This document shows, piece after piece, positions 51,449-59,685 of a stretch of 64,000 bases of DNA; the first letter of the stretch is position 1, and each line of letters starts with the position of its first letter. The position numbers were made by a program, and so were the translations under genes. Under the pieces are notes generated by a model. The model was not told the origin of the DNA, ran no database searches, and saw only the letters and a program-made list of their open reading frames with translations. Origin of the DNA: Streptomyces sp. H27-H5 (GTDB taxonomy: Bacteria; Actinomycetota; Actinomycetes; Streptomycetales; Streptomycetaceae); contig NZ_JAPNLK010000044.1 of the NCBI RefSeq assembly GCF_026627505.1, positions 1 to 64,000 on the forward strand, in the 5' to 3' direction.

Positions 51449-51465
51449 GTGGTGGTGCTCCTGTC
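51449..51465 (-). promoter_or_regulatory. extended Shine-Dalgarno element
   Basis: GACAGGAGCACCACCAC before ATG 51448, with a GGGCGGG-type stem-loop just upstream at about 51476-51505. Confidence 0.7.
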
Positions 51466-51505
51466 GGTGGTCGGGCCCGCCCTCGGGCGAGGGCGGGCGG
51501 GGCTG

Positions 51506-51832
51506 TCAGGCGGCGAACAGGGCGACCTGTTCGGGCAGGTGTGGCACGCCGTCGAGGGCGAGCTGTACGGGGCGGAGATGGGCCGTCACGGGCGCGGTGC
51601 CGCGCGGGGCACGCGTTACCTCGGTGCGCCACTGGGTGGCGACGGCGGCGGCCTCGGCGCGGTCGCGGGCCTCGGCCCGTACGCACCGCTTGCACAGGTG
51701 CCACCCGCGCACGGCGGCGAAGATCGCGTTGCGCCCGCCCGCGAGGCGCCCGCAGAACAGCTCTCGGGTTCCGGGGCGGCGGTAGTGGCCGGTCGTCTTG
51801 AGGGCGGCGCCGCGCACTGCGTAGGTCTCCAC
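51506..51832 (-). CDS. hypothetical Cys-containing phage protein
   Basis: A 108-residue protein with ELFCGRLAGGR and HLCKRCVRAEARDRAEAAAV, suggesting a small zinc-binding segment followed by a helix. GTG 51832 has AAGGGAGAGAACC. A GC stem-loop separates it from the next upstream gene. Function unknown. Confidence 0.6.
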   Translation of the reverse strand: METYAVRGAALKTTGHYRRPGTRELFCGRLAGGRNAIFAAVRGWHLCKRCVRAEARDRAEAAAVATQWRTEVTRAPRGTAPVTAHLRPVQLALDGVPHLPEQVALFAA

Positions 51833-51887
51833 AGGGGTTCTCTCCCTTGGCGGGGCCCGCCCTCGGTGGGCGGGCCCCTGGGCGGTG

Positions 51888-52241
51888 TCAGGTGGCGGGG
51901 ACGATCAGGACCAGGTCGGCGGCGGGCCACGGGTCGCACACGGCCCACGGGTTGTTGTCGCCGAGGTTGACGACCGGTCCCTCGTGGTCGGCCATGGTGG
52001 CGCACGACCCACACCCGCACGTCGGGTCGTAGGGCATCGGGTAGGCGGCGTACTGGTCGTTGAAGTAGTCGGCGGTCGGCATCCGCTTGCCCACGGCCGC
52101 GAACGACGCGAGGACGGTGTCGCCCTCGACGACCTGCTCGGCGCGCACGATGCGGGCGGCGGCGGGGTCGACCAGCAGGGGGGCGTGATCCTCGTCGGCG
52201 GGGAGCGCCGTCACGACCACGGGGAAGAACTCGACGAACAT
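51888..52241 (-). CDS. hypothetical phage protein (117 residues)
   Basis: A 117-residue acidic protein with strands at both ends (MFVEFFPVVVTALPADEDHA; ADLVLIVPAT) and a central YDPTCGCGSCATMAD cluster. The three close Cys suggest a metal site. Flanked by GC stem-loops on both sides. No family recognised. Confidence 0.6.
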   Translation of the reverse strand: MFVEFFPVVVTALPADEDHAPLLVDPAAARIVRAEQVVEGDTVLASFAAVGKRMPTADYFNDQYAAYPMPYDPTCGCGSCATMADHEGPVVNLGDNNPWAVCDPWPAADLVLIVPAT

Positions 52242-52296
52242 CGTGTGTCCCTTCGGGGTTGGGGGCGCCCGCGCGGGGCGCCCCCTCGGTGGTCGG

Positions 52297-53157
52297 TCAG
52301 GCGCGGTTGTCGATGACGTGCGCGCGGACGGCGGCGACGGCCTGCTCGTAGAACTTCCACTCGCCGTCGAGGTCGTGCTGTCGGCCGTCGGTGCCCGCGA
52401 CGCTCGCCTCGATCGGGTTTCCGGGCCAGACGATGCCGCGCTCGACGCCGTCCTCGAACACGACGGTGTATCCAGCGGTCGACCACGCGCAGACCCACCC
52501 GTCGCGCGTCACGCTCGGGTACTCCTCGCGGTCCTGGTCGTCCTGGTCCATGGTGATCGTGCGGTACCGCTGCGGCAGGAAGGTGATCACGCCGTACGGG
52601 CGCAGCTTCTCGACGGCGCGGGCGAACGCGCCCTCGCGGGTCTTCTGGGCGCCGAACACGTACTCGCGCATCGGGAGCGACGATCCGTCGGCGGCGACGC
52701 GCTCGACGGTCCAGTACCCGTCAAGGGGCTTGCTGGCCGTGTTGAAGACTCGGTACTCGGTGCCGTGCATCTTGAAGGCGGAACGGCCCTGCTCGTCGGG
52801 CTCGGCGAGCTTGGGCTCAGGCGCGGCCTCGCGGTTGTGCTTGCCGTCGCACTCGTCGGCGTGGCCAGTCTCGGCGCAGTCGCACGGGCAGGCGCAGTCT
52901 TCGACGGCGCGCACCCAGAACGTGTACGCGTCGCACATCCACTCGCCGACGATCTCGGCGTCGGGCATCTCGGCGAGCTTGCAGAGCAGTGCGTCGAACT
53001 CGGTGTCGTCCTCGGCGTCCTCGGCCGTGTTCTCGATGTCGGCGGTGAGCCATGCGCGGGCGCCGTCGAGGTCGCCGAGGCATTCGATCCGGTACTCGGG
53101 GTCGAGGCCGATCTCGTTCATGCCGACGTGGTACCGAGTGCGGTGGTTGGCGTTCAT
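52297..53157 (-). CDS. hypothetical early protein with Cys cluster
   Basis: A 286-residue acidic protein. WVRAVEDCACPCDCAETGHA DECDG gives six Cys within 18 residues, likely a metal site. The C-terminal half (about 145-286) is an independent mixed alpha/beta region. It is the first gene after an operator-rich promoter (53220-53264), so it may be an immediate-early gene. Function unknown. ATG 53157 follows AAGGGAGCGACCCCCA. Confidence 0.65.
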   Translation of the reverse strand: MNANHRTRYHVGMNEIGLDPEYRIECLGDLDGARAWLTADIENTAEDAEDDTEFDALLCKLAEMPDAEIVGEWMCDAYTFWVRAVEDCACPCDCAETGHADECDGKHNREAAPEPKLAEPDEQGRSAFKMHGTEYRVFNTASKPLDGYWTVERVAADGSSLPMREYVFGAQKTREGAFARAVEKLRPYGVITFLPQRYRTITMDQDDQDREEYPSVTRDGWVCAWSTAGYTVVFEDGVERGIVWPGNPIEASVAGTDGRQHDLDGEWKFYEQAVAAVRAHVIDNRA

Positions 53158-53219
53158 TGGGGGTCGCTCCCTTGGTTGGTGGTGGCGGGTGAGGTCCGCC
53201 GTGTTGTTGTTGTGGGAGC

Positions 53220-53264
53220 ACTGTAACCACTTCTGAAGTGACTTCACAAGTCGATTCAGAAGTC
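53220..53264 (-). promoter_or_regulatory. leftward promoter with triple operator
   Basis: Reading leftward, TTGTGA (53249-53244) and TACAGT (53225-53220) are separated by 18 bp. Overlapping them are ACTTCTGAAGT (53229-53239), GACTTCACAAGTC (53240-53252) and GATTCAGAAGTC (53253-53264), three related palindromic sites in tandem. This suits a phage repressor operator. Confidence 0.65.
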
Positions 53265-53274
53265 GGATCACAAA

Positions 53275-53304
53275 GGGGGTGCCGAGCAACTGCTCGACAC
53301 CCCC
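53275..53304 (-). terminator. stem-loop upstream of the repressed promoter
   Basis: GGGGGTG...GAGCA pairs with TGCTCG...CACCCCC (53275-53304). It insulates the downstream promoter from the 54-kb operon. Confidence 0.65.
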
Positions 53305-53323
53305 GATTAGTTGGGACCGGCCC

Positions 53324-54166
53324 CTACGCGGCAGGCTGCTGCCGGGCGTCGGCGAGGGCGACCCACAGGGCGACCAGGTCGGCCCCCCGCCACTCTCCGG
53401 ACCGGCGGCCGTCGGCGGGCGCGGTGCACGCTGCGCCGGTCGAGCAGGCGACGACCGGCTCGCCTCCCGGACGGGTCCGGCCGGTCAGGCACCCCCCGCA
53501 CCACGGGCACGGCTCGGCGAGCGTCGTCGACCGGCCGTCGCGGCCGAGGGCCCGCTCGACCGTGCGGCGCGACCGGCGGGCGGCCGTCGCGACCTGGTCC
53601 AGCAGCCGGACCGGCATCGCCTCGAACAGATCGCCCGCCGGTTCGTCGAGGGCCCGGCCCTCAAGCCACACGGCGGCCCAGTGCAGACCGAACGCGCGCG
53701 AGCCTGCCGAGGTGGCGCTCGCCGGTCCGGTGTCGCGGTGCGTGGGCAGGTGCCACCGGCCGGGGTCGGCGGCGTCGGCCTGGTCGGGGACGAACCGGCC
53801 GCGGCTGTCGCGCGCCGGTCGTATGGGGCGCTGCACGTACTCGGCGACCGCGTCGGCGAGGTCGAACAGTGCTCCCTCGACCTCGATTGCGGCGTCGAGG
53901 GCGTCGAGGTTGAGCGGGGCCGGGTGCTCGCGCAGCAGCAGGGGGAGCCGGCCGACGGTCGCCGCCGGCTGCTCGTCCTCGACGGTGTCGGCCTGCTCGG
54001 CGAGGTGTCCGTCGATGTACGCGCGGGAGTCGCGCGGCGGCCACTCGGCGGCCGGTCGTCGGCCGATCGCGGCGAGCAGGTCGCCCCACTGCTCGCGCAC
54101 GGCGGCGAGGTCGACGGCGGCACGGCGGGCGACCGGCGGTGCGGCGTGATCGAGGGGGGTCGTCAT
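53324..54166 (-). CDS. hypothetical phage protein with zinc site
   Basis: A 280-residue protein, helical in the first 160 residues (VREQWGDLLAAIGRR; LNLDALDAAIEVEGALFDLA) with a C-terminal CPWCGGCLTG ... CSTGAACTA zinc-ribbon-like part. Similar proteins occur widely in actinophages without known function. ATG 54166 follows CAGGAGCAGCCACC. Confidence 0.65.
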   Translation of the reverse strand: MTTPLDHAAPPVARRAAVDLAAVREQWGDLLAAIGRRPAAEWPPRDSRAYIDGHLAEQADTVEDEQPAATVGRLPLLLREHPAPLNLDALDAAIEVEGALFDLADAVAEYVQRPIRPARDSRGRFVPDQADAADPGRWHLPTHRDTGPASATSAGSRAFGLHWAAVWLEGRALDEPAGDLFEAMPVRLLDQVATAARRSRRTVERALGRDGRSTTLAEPCPWCGGCLTGRTRPGGEPVVACSTGAACTAPADGRRSGEWRGADLVALWVALADARQQPAA

Positions 54167-54183
54167 GGTGGCTGCTCCTGTGC

Positions 54184-54450
54184 TCAGTGCTTGCGGGGGC
54201 GGGCGGGCCCGTACGGGGACTGCCACGCGGGACGGTCGCGCGGTGCGACCGGCGGCGGTGCGAGGGCGTAGTCGTCCGGGCGGGCGTTACGGGCGGCCTC
54301 GGCGGCCTGGGCGAGGGCCTGGGCGGCGGCGCGCACGACCGGCGCGACGGCCTCGGCCCACGCGCGCAGTGCCTTGCCCAGCTGCTCGACGGCGGCGCGC
54401 AGCTGCTCGGGGTCGATGTCCGGCGCCGTGGCCGGCTGCTCCTCGGTCAT
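54184..54450 (-). CDS. hypothetical Ala-rich phage protein (88 residues)
   Basis: An 88-residue protein. A long amphipathic helix (IDPEQLRAAVEQLGKALRAW AEAVAPVVRAAAQ) is followed by a basic Pro/Arg tail. It overlaps the upstream coiled-coil gene stop. Unknown function; perhaps a small partner of that protein. Confidence 0.58.
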   Translation of the reverse strand: MTEEQPATAPDIDPEQLRAAVEQLGKALRAWAEAVAPVVRAAAQALAQAAEAARNARPDDYALAPPPVAPRDRPAWQSPYGPARPRKH

Positions 54451-55241
54451 GTCGTGGCCTGGTCGAGGGCGTAGAGAACGCGCTCGGCGAGGTCGTGGCG
54501 GCCGTTGGCGTACGCGAGGTCGTTCGGCAGGCCGAGGCGCGGCCGGGGCTCGTCGGGCAGGGCGGTACGGACGGTGGCGACCTGCTGCTCGGCGGCCTTG
54601 GCCTGGTCGCGGTAGTGGTCCACGGTGCCTTGCATGGCGGCGCCGAGGCGGCGGGCGCGCTCCTCGACCGTGGCGAGGGCGATGTCGTGGTCGCGCTTCT
54701 GCTCGGCGAGGCGTACCTCGATCGACTCGGCACGGTCGGCGAACGCTGCGTGTATGGCGGTCTGCTGGGCGTCGAGGGCGTCGCGGTCGCCGTCGAGGGC
54801 CTGCTCGATGCGCTCGGCGTAGACGGCGGCGGCCCCCATTGGGGAACCGGCGCGCATCCGGTGCGCGAGGTCGCGCACGCGGTCGAGGGTGCGCTCGGCG
54901 GCGGCACGGTGGCGCTCGGCCTCGTTGCTGCACTGGTGCGCGGCGCGCGCTATCTCCCCGGCCTGCTCGGCGCGCTGCTCGGCCTCGACGATGGCGGCCT
55001 CGGCGGCGGCGCGGTGCCGGTCGAGGGCGCGCGTCGACCCGGCGTTCGCCTTGCGCGACTCGTCGGCGGTGCGCTGCTCCTCGGTGACGTACTCGCGCAA
55101 CAGGGCGGCCTCGGTGCGGGAGAGGCGGCCTCGGTCGGCGCGGGCGAGCAGGATGTCGAGCCCGGCCCGCCGGTCGCTGCGCTCGTGGTCGCGTCCCTTG
55201 GTGCGGGAGTGCCGCCGGCGGCGCGGCTCGGTGGTCGTCAT
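54447..55241 (-). CDS. coiled-coil phage protein
   Basis: A 264-residue protein with a basic N-terminus, then a continuous charged coiled coil from about residue 60 to 230 (ALLREYVTEEQRTADESRKA; AIVEAEQRAEQAGEIARAAH). No membrane segment. ATG 55241 follows CAAGGAG. It may be structural or regulatory; no family recognised. Confidence 0.65.
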   Translation of the reverse strand: MTTTEPRRRRHSRTKGRDHERSDRRAGLDILLARADRGRLSRTEAALLREYVTEEQRTADESRKANAGSTRALDRHRAAAEAAIVEAEQRAEQAGEIARAAHQCSNEAERHRAAAERTLDRVRDLAHRMRAGSPMGAAAVYAERIEQALDGDRDALDAQQTAIHAAFADRAESIEVRLAEQKRDHDIALATVEERARRLGAAMQGTVDHYRDQAKAAEQQVATVRTALPDEPRPRLGLPNDLAYANGRHDLAERVLYALDQATT

Positions 55242-55465
55242 CGGTCGTTCTCCTTGGCGCGTTCGGTGAGCACTTGGCATGTGGTGCAGCCGCGGGGGCA
55301 TCGGCCTTCCCCCTTGGCGAGGCGCAACAGGGCGCGGTCGGTGTCGCGGGCGCGGGCGCGGTTGCGGGCGAGGGGGCCGGGGTCGCGTCGGCACGCCCAC
55401 CGGCCGAGCGGCACGCCGGACGCGAGGACCAGGGCGACGACGATCGCCCACGCTGCGCCGTTCAC
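55238..55465 (-). CDS. small membrane protein with Cys motif
   Basis: A 75-residue protein. One N-terminal membrane helix (AAWAIVVALVLASGVPLG) precedes a basic segment and CPRGCTTCQV. It overlaps both neighbours by four bases. Role unknown; possibly a membrane-bound superinfection or redox factor, which is speculation. Confidence 0.6.
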   Translation of the reverse strand: MNGAAWAIVVALVLASGVPLGRWACRRDPGPLARNRARARDTDRALLRLAKGEGRCPRGCTTCQVLTERAKENDR

Positions 55466-56130
55466 TGGGTGACCTGGGCGTCGAGGCCGGTCGCGTGCCG
55501 GTCGAGCAGCTTCCGAGTGCTGTCCATGCCGGTGAGCAGGCCGCGCGTGCGCCGGTTGACCCCGTGCTCGTCGCGGTACTCGTCGGCGTCGCGGCGGGCG
55601 AGGGTGGACAGTTCGCGGGTGTGCGCGGCGAGCAGGACCAGGGCGGCGGCGAGGGCCTGCTCGGGCGTGCGAGGGGCGTCGTCGAGCAGTACGTCGCGCA
55701 GCGTGATCACGGTGGGGTGACTGGCCTCGGCGTTGAACGCGAGGGCGCTCCGTACGTCGGCGACCCAATCCGTCGCCGGCTGCTGTGCCTGGTCGCGCTG
55801 CTCAGGCGTGGTCATGGCGGCGAGGCCGAGGGCGGCGAGGTCGGGGTCGTCGGCGGGCAGCTGGGCGGCGACGGCGTCGAGCAGGGCGGCAAGGCCGGTC
55901 GGGCGCGGTGCGGGGGCGTCGTGAAGGGGGCACGGTTCGCCGGTCGCGTACGCCGTGTCGCACGCCCCGGCGGGGCTCTCAAGGGAGTTGGCGAGCTGTC
56001 GCAGGATGTCGGCGGCCACGGGGCGGGGGAGGTTGCACGCCACGTCGGCCGGTCCCTCGTTCGGCACGGTGACGACCAGGCGGTGAGTGTCGAGTGAGGC
56101 GACGGCGACGGCGTTGGGGATGCGGCTCAT
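55462..56130 (-). CDS. hypothetical early phage protein (222 residues)
   Basis: A 222-residue soluble protein. The N-terminal strand region (NAVAVASLDTHRLVVTVPNE) precedes a helical rest containing EQALAAALVLLAAHTRELST. Two close Cys (ACDTAYATGEPCPLHD) may bind metal. It starts with GACAGGAGCACAACCCC, one of four such elements. Family not recognised. Confidence 0.62.
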   Translation of the reverse strand: MSRIPNAVAVASLDTHRLVVTVPNEGPADVACNLPRPVAADILRQLANSLESPAGACDTAYATGEPCPLHDAPAPRPTGLAALLDAVAAQLPADDPDLAALGLAAMTTPEQRDQAQQPATDWVADVRSALAFNAEASHPTVITLRDVLLDDAPRTPEQALAAALVLLAAHTRELSTLARRDADEYRDEHGVNRRTRGLLTGMDSTRKLLDRHATGLDAQVTQ

Positions 56131-56147
56131 GGGGTTGTGCTCCTGTC
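56131..56147 (-). promoter_or_regulatory. extended Shine-Dalgarno element
   Basis: GACAGGAGCACAACCCC immediately before ATG 56130; a GC-rich stem-loop (about 56187-56224) lies upstream. Confidence 0.7.
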
Positions 56148-56227
56148 TCGGGTCCGAGGGGGTCGAGGTGGTGCTCACGCGCGCGGGAGGGCCCGCGACC
56201 GGACGCGCGGCCGGTCGCGGGGCCTGG

Positions 56228-56716
56228 TCAGAACGGGGGCTCGTTGCCTCCCTGGGTCGCCCACGGGTCGCCCTGGGCCTGCTGGCCGTATCCCTGGTGC
56301 TGCTGCTGGCCGTACGCCTGCTGGGCGGGCTGCTGGCCTCCCTGGGCGTTGCCGGTCGCCTTGGTGACAGCCGCGGTTGCGCGGAGCAGCGACGGCGCGA
56401 CCTCTTCGGCCTGGATCTCGTAACTGCTGCGCTTGCTGCCGTCGGTGGCTTCGTACTGGCGCTGGGTGAGGCGTCCGACGACGATCACGCGGTCGCCGCG
56501 CTTGATGGACTCGGCGACGTGCTCGGCCTGCTGGCGCCATACGGCTACGCCGAGGAACAGCGGCTCGCCGTCTTCCCACTCGTTGGACTGGCGGTTGAAC
56601 TTCCGGGGGGTGTTGGCCATGCGGAAGTTCGCGACGGCAGCGCCGCCGGGGGTGAACCTGAGTTCGGGGTCGGCAACGACGTTGCCGGTCATGGTGATGG
56701 TGGTCTCGCCACTCAT
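56228..56716 (-). CDS. ssb: single-stranded DNA-binding protein
   Basis: A 162-residue SSB. The OB fold runs from MSGETTITMTGNVVADPELR through FRMANTPRKFNRQSNEWEDG and DRVIVVGRLTQRQYEATDGS. A Gln/Gly-rich linker and the conserved acidic tip (ending GGNEPPF rather than the usual DDIPF) follow. It protects ssDNA in phage replication and ERF recombination. It starts two bases past the HNH gene stop. Confidence 0.92.
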   Translation of the reverse strand: MSGETTITMTGNVVADPELRFTPGGAAVANFRMANTPRKFNRQSNEWEDGEPLFLGVAVWRQQAEHVAESIKRGDRVIVVGRLTQRQYEATDGSKRSSYEIQAEEVAPSLLRATAAVTKATGNAQGGQQPAQQAYGQQQHQGYGQQAQGDPWATQGGNEPPF

Positions 56717-56718
56717 GG

Positions 56719-57234
56719 TTATGCGGCCCTTTCGAGGGTGGGGGCGGTGCGGGGGCGTATGGGCGCGACGGTGGCGAGGCGGTCCTCGCGGGCTCGGGCG
56801 CGGGCGGCGCGGGCGGCGGCGTTCTTGCACGCCCGGCACTTCCGCGTGTTGTCCTTCGCGCGGATGGTGTTCGCCTGGTCGTAGGGGTGACTGGCGGGGC
56901 AGTGCGTGACCGCGGCTCGCTGTGCGACGTGGTTGGTCGAGCGGAGGACGTTCACGCGGTGGGTGACGGCGTCGAGGTGGCCGGGGGCGACGCATTCGCG
57001 GCGGCGGCACCGGTGGTCGACCTCAAGGCCGGCGGGTATCGGGCCGTTGGCCTGCTCGTAGGCGTAGCGGTGGGCCTTGACGGTGTGGCCGGCGATCCAG
57101 AACGAGCCGTAACCCTTCTCGTTCTGGGCGCCGTCCCACAGGTGGCAGGGGCCGGGGCAGTCCCGGCGGAGGGACCAGGGGCCCGCGGGGTTCACCTTGG
57201 CGGCGAACCGGGCGGCCGGGGTGGGCCGGTCCAT
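56719..57234 (-). CDS. HNH endonuclease
   Basis: A 171-residue HNH_3-type nuclease. CHLWDGAQNEKGYGSFWIAG and TVKAHRYAYEQANGPIPAGL lead to VDHRCRRRECVAPGHLDAVT, with the His and Asn/His metal residues. A basic C-terminal tail with CPASHPYD and CRACKN adds a zinc site. Such genes are free-standing homing nucleases or packaging cofactors. Far from the terminases here, a homing role is more likely. Confidence 0.85.
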   Translation of the reverse strand: MDRPTPAARFAAKVNPAGPWSLRRDCPGPCHLWDGAQNEKGYGSFWIAGHTVKAHRYAYEQANGPIPAGLEVDHRCRRRECVAPGHLDAVTHRVNVLRSTNHVAQRAAVTHCPASHPYDQANTIRAKDNTRKCRACKNAAARAARARAREDRLATVAPIRPRTAPTLERAA

Positions 57235-57278
57235 GGATGTACCTCCGTCGGGATGTATGGGTCTCGCCAGACAGACAG

Positions 57279-57300
57279 ACTTTCTGTCAGGACAGAAAGT
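57279..57300. promoter_or_regulatory. 22-bp palindromic operator before the HNH-ssb operon
   Basis: ACTTTCTGTC-AG-GACAGAAAGT, perfect 10-bp arms, 45 bases upstream of the HNH start. Confidence 0.6.
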
Positions 57301-57351
57301 TAGCAGACAGGGGGGCGCGCGGGGCCATGCGTACGCCCCCCTGTTCTGCGG

Positions 57352-57522
57352 CTACGCGGCGGCCGGGGCGTCGCTCTCGGGCTCGTCGAGGGTGAGCGTC
57401 CACCCCACGGCCGTGAGTTCGCCGGCGACGGCCTCGGCCACGTCCTCGGCTCCCTGTAGGCCGTTGCCGTGGGCGACCTCGACGGCGGCACGGATGGCGG
57501 CGAGGGCGGCGTCGGGCATCAT
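57352..57522 (-). CDS. small helical phage protein (56 residues)
   Basis: A 56-residue protein beginning MMPDAALAAIRAAVEVAHGN, then a short strand and acidic Ala-rich end. ATG 57522 overlaps the upstream stop (ATGA). Actinophages often have such small proteins next to replication genes. Function unknown. Confidence 0.62.
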   Translation of the reverse strand: MMPDAALAAIRAAVEVAHGNGLQGAEDVAEAVAGELTAVGWTLTLDEPESDAPAAA

Positions 57523-57986
57523 CGCTGCCCGCCGGTCACGTGCCGCGCCTCGCGTCGTCCGCACTGCTCGCGGGCGACCGGCGGGCGCACCATCATGCGG
57601 GCGAGGGCGTCGAGGTCGCGCTCAGCCCGCTCGGTCGCGGCGCGGCGGCGGGCTGCGGCCTGCTCGGCGGCCCGGCGCTGCTCCTCGGCCCGGCGGTGCG
57701 CCTCGGCCTCGGCGGCGAGCTGGGCGGGGCCGTCGACCTCGAACCACGTCGACCACCGGCCGTACCCGTGGTGCTCCTCGACGATGACGTACGCGCCCTG
57801 GTCGGCCATCTCGCGCGCGATCCGGCGGGCGGCCTTGCGGTCCTGCGTCGGCTTCACCGCGGGCCGGTCGGGGCGCTGGTCCCATGATCCCGTGATCCGG
57901 AACCCGCCCGTGTTCTTCGTGCGGTCGGTCGCCTTGGCGCGGCGGCGGTGCGGTGCGCGGTCCGGGTGCTTCCTGGTCGGGTTCAT
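57519..57986 (-). CDS. basic coiled-coil phage protein
   Basis: A 155-residue protein. A strongly basic N-terminus is followed by ADQGAYVIVEEHHGYGRWST, then an Arg/Glu/Ala coiled coil (about 80-135). Overlaps at both ends show translational coupling within the replication operon. Possibly nucleic-acid binding, inferred from charge only. Confidence 0.62.
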   Translation of the reverse strand: MNPTRKHPDRAPHRRRAKATDRTKNTGGFRITGSWDQRPDRPAVKPTQDRKAARRIAREMADQGAYVIVEEHHGYGRWSTWFEVDGPAQLAAEAEAHRRAEEQRRAAEQAAARRRAATERAERDLDALARMMVRPPVAREQCGRREARHVTGGQR

Positions 57987-58687
57987 GCGGCCGGCTCCCT
58001 CGGGGCGTAGTGCTGGGCGGTGGCGAGGTCGAGGCGCGACGGGTGCGGCGTGGCGCGGTCGGTGCGCCGCTTCCCGCCCTGCTGGCACGGCTGACCGGCG
58101 CGGGCGCGGCACGGCGGGTGCGGGCACGTCACGTCGAGCGGGTCGGGCAGGTTGGCGGCGGCGCGGCGCTCGCGCTCGGCCCGCGTCTTGCGGAACCCGG
58201 CGAGGGCGCCAGCGACGGTGCGCGGCATGTAGTCGCCGAGGGCGGCAAGGCGGGCGGCGGCGAACTCGTTCCGCTCGTCGCGGGTGCTTCCGCCGGTCAA
58301 CTCGCGGTACACCGACGGCGCGGCCTGTCCGGTGGCTATGGCGGTCCGGGTGCTGGCGAGGGCGTCGCGGTACGCCCTGTGGTTGTCCGGATCGACCGGC
58401 GGCACGGGGTCGGTGTGACGGCCGAGCACGTCGGCTTTGAACGCGTGCCACGGGCGCGACACGTCGCTCGGCTGGATGCGGTAGGGGCTGCTCGCGATGT
58501 GGTGGCGGACGACGTGGCCGGCGTGCCAGTCGCGGCCGTCTGGGTGCGGGGCGGTCGGGGGTACGTCGGCGAGCAGGTCGAACCACTGGGCGAGGCGTTC
58601 GTCGGCCTCGGCCTGGTCGGCGGGGGCGAGGCGGGGGTCGAGGCGCACGGCGTAGGCGAGCAGGGCGGCCACTTCTTCGCGGATCAC
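57983..58687 (-). CDS. replication-operon protein with C-terminal zinc motif
   Basis: A 234-residue protein, N-terminal helical (VAALLAYAVRLDPRLAPADQ; QWFDLLADVPP) with a C-terminal CPHPPCRARAGQPCQQGG zinc finger, a motif seen in many actinobacterial phage and AICE proteins. Directly downstream of the replication initiator with GTGA overlap, so it could be a helicase loader. That role is inferred from order alone. Confidence 0.65.
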   Translation of the reverse strand: MIREEVAALLAYAVRLDPRLAPADQAEADERLAQWFDLLADVPPTAPHPDGRDWHAGHVVRHHIASSPYRIQPSDVSRPWHAFKADVLGRHTDPVPPVDPDNHRAYRDALASTRTAIATGQAAPSVYRELTGGSTRDERNEFAAARLAALGDYMPRTVAGALAGFRKTRAERERRAAANLPDPLDVTCPHPPCRARAGQPCQQGGKRRTDRATPHPSRLDLATAQHYAPREPAA

Positions 58688-59667
58688 TGGGCGTTCTCCT
58701 GGGGGTTGAGGGCGGCGGCGAACATGTCGGCGGCGCGGGCCACGCGACCGGGGCGGGCGGCGTCGAGGGGGATCACGTCGGCACCGGGCGCGGTCGGGGC
58801 GCCGGAGGCGACGGGCGGGAGCGCGGTCCATCCGGGCAGGAAGTACCGGACCGACCTCGGGCGGGTACGGGCGCGGCCGAACTGCCCGCGGGCGTGCTCG
58901 ACCAGGGCGGCGACGGCCGTCCTCGCGACGATCGCCTCAAGCCGGAACCACTCGGCCGTTTCGAGGGACCACTCGACGACGATCCCGGCGGCGGTGAGCG
59001 CGTCACGCAACGGGACGACGTTCGGGGGCACGGCCGGGGTCGAGCCGTAGCTAGCTAGCTGTACCTCCGTAGGAGGTACAGCGGGTCGGGTCGGGTCGGG
59101 ACGGGGGGACCGTGACGGGTCCTCGCCGTCACGGTGTGACCCATGGCCCTGACCTGCGATGTCTTCCGGAAACTCGATCTGATTCGCGGACGATTCGAGA
59201 TTTTCCGGCATCGGATCGTCGTCGATTCGCGGACGATTCGCCGACGGATCGAGCGGATTACGCTCCTGGTTCCGCTGCGTTTCGGCCCACTCCTGGGCGA
59301 GTTTCTGGCGCTCGGCGGCCTTGTCTCGGGCCCGCTTCTGGCGCTCGGCGGCGGCGGCGCGGTCGTCCTCGACCCGCGCTTTGGTCGGGTTGTAGGTCAG
59401 GAAGTCGTGCATCACGTAGTCGCCGGCGGGCGGCTGCTGGCACCGGCCGCAGCTGTGGCCGTGGGCGTGCCACAGGCCGGACGCGACCAGCTTCCGGCAC
59501 TGGGGCGCGGTGCCGTACAGCTGGGCGACGACGCCCGGTATCACGCCCTCGGTGAGGTGCTGCGCGGCGTAGGCGCCCGCGCGGACCCACAGGCCGAGGG
59601 CGGCGTTACCGGCCTTGAGCAACTTCGGGTTCGTGTGCGCCGTGTCGTCGACTTTGAACCAGGTCAC
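58684..59667 (-). CDS. phage replication initiator (helix-turn-helix replisome organiser)
   Basis: A 327-residue protein. The N-terminal winged helix (MTWFKVDDTAHTNPKLLKAG ... GVVAQLYGTAPQCRKLVASG LW) matches the phage replisome-organiser type. A charged coiled coil (about 95-130), a disordered central part and a C-terminal helical domain follow. The part encoding the linker contains ori-like repeats at 59048-59240, as in the lambda O gene. GTG 59667 follows the conserved element. Confidence 0.75.
   Translation of the reverse strand: MTWFKVDDTAHTNPKLLKAGNAALGLWVRAGAYAAQHLTEGVIPGVVAQLYGTAPQCRKLVASGLWHAHGHSCGRCQQPPAGDYVMHDFLTYNPTKARVEDDRAAAAERQKRARDKAAERQKLAQEWAETQRNQERNPLDPSANRPRIDDDPMPENLESSANQIEFPEDIAGQGHGSHRDGEDPSRSPRPDPTRPAVPPTEVQLASYGSTPAVPPNVVPLRDALTAAGIVVEWSLETAEWFRLEAIVARTAVAALVEHARGQFGRARTRPRSVRYFLPGWTALPPVASGAPTAPGADVIPLDAARPGRVARAADMFAAALNPQENAQ
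59048..59240. repeat. candidate phage replication origin inside the initiator gene
   Basis: GATTCGCGGACGATTCG occurs twice (59181-59197 and 59224-59240), 43 bp apart, about four helical turns. Close by are GCTGTACCTCC-GTA-GGAGGTACAGC arms at 59058-59068 and 59072-59082, a TAGCTAGCTAGC run and four GGTCG repeats. Confidence 0.55.
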
Positions 59668-59685
59668 GGGGGTTGTGCTCCTGTC
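59668..59685 (-). promoter_or_regulatory. extended Shine-Dalgarno element
   Basis: GACAGGAGCACAACCCCC immediately before GTG 59667; a CCCGGGGCGAGG stem-loop at about 59697-59738 precedes it. Confidence 0.7.
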
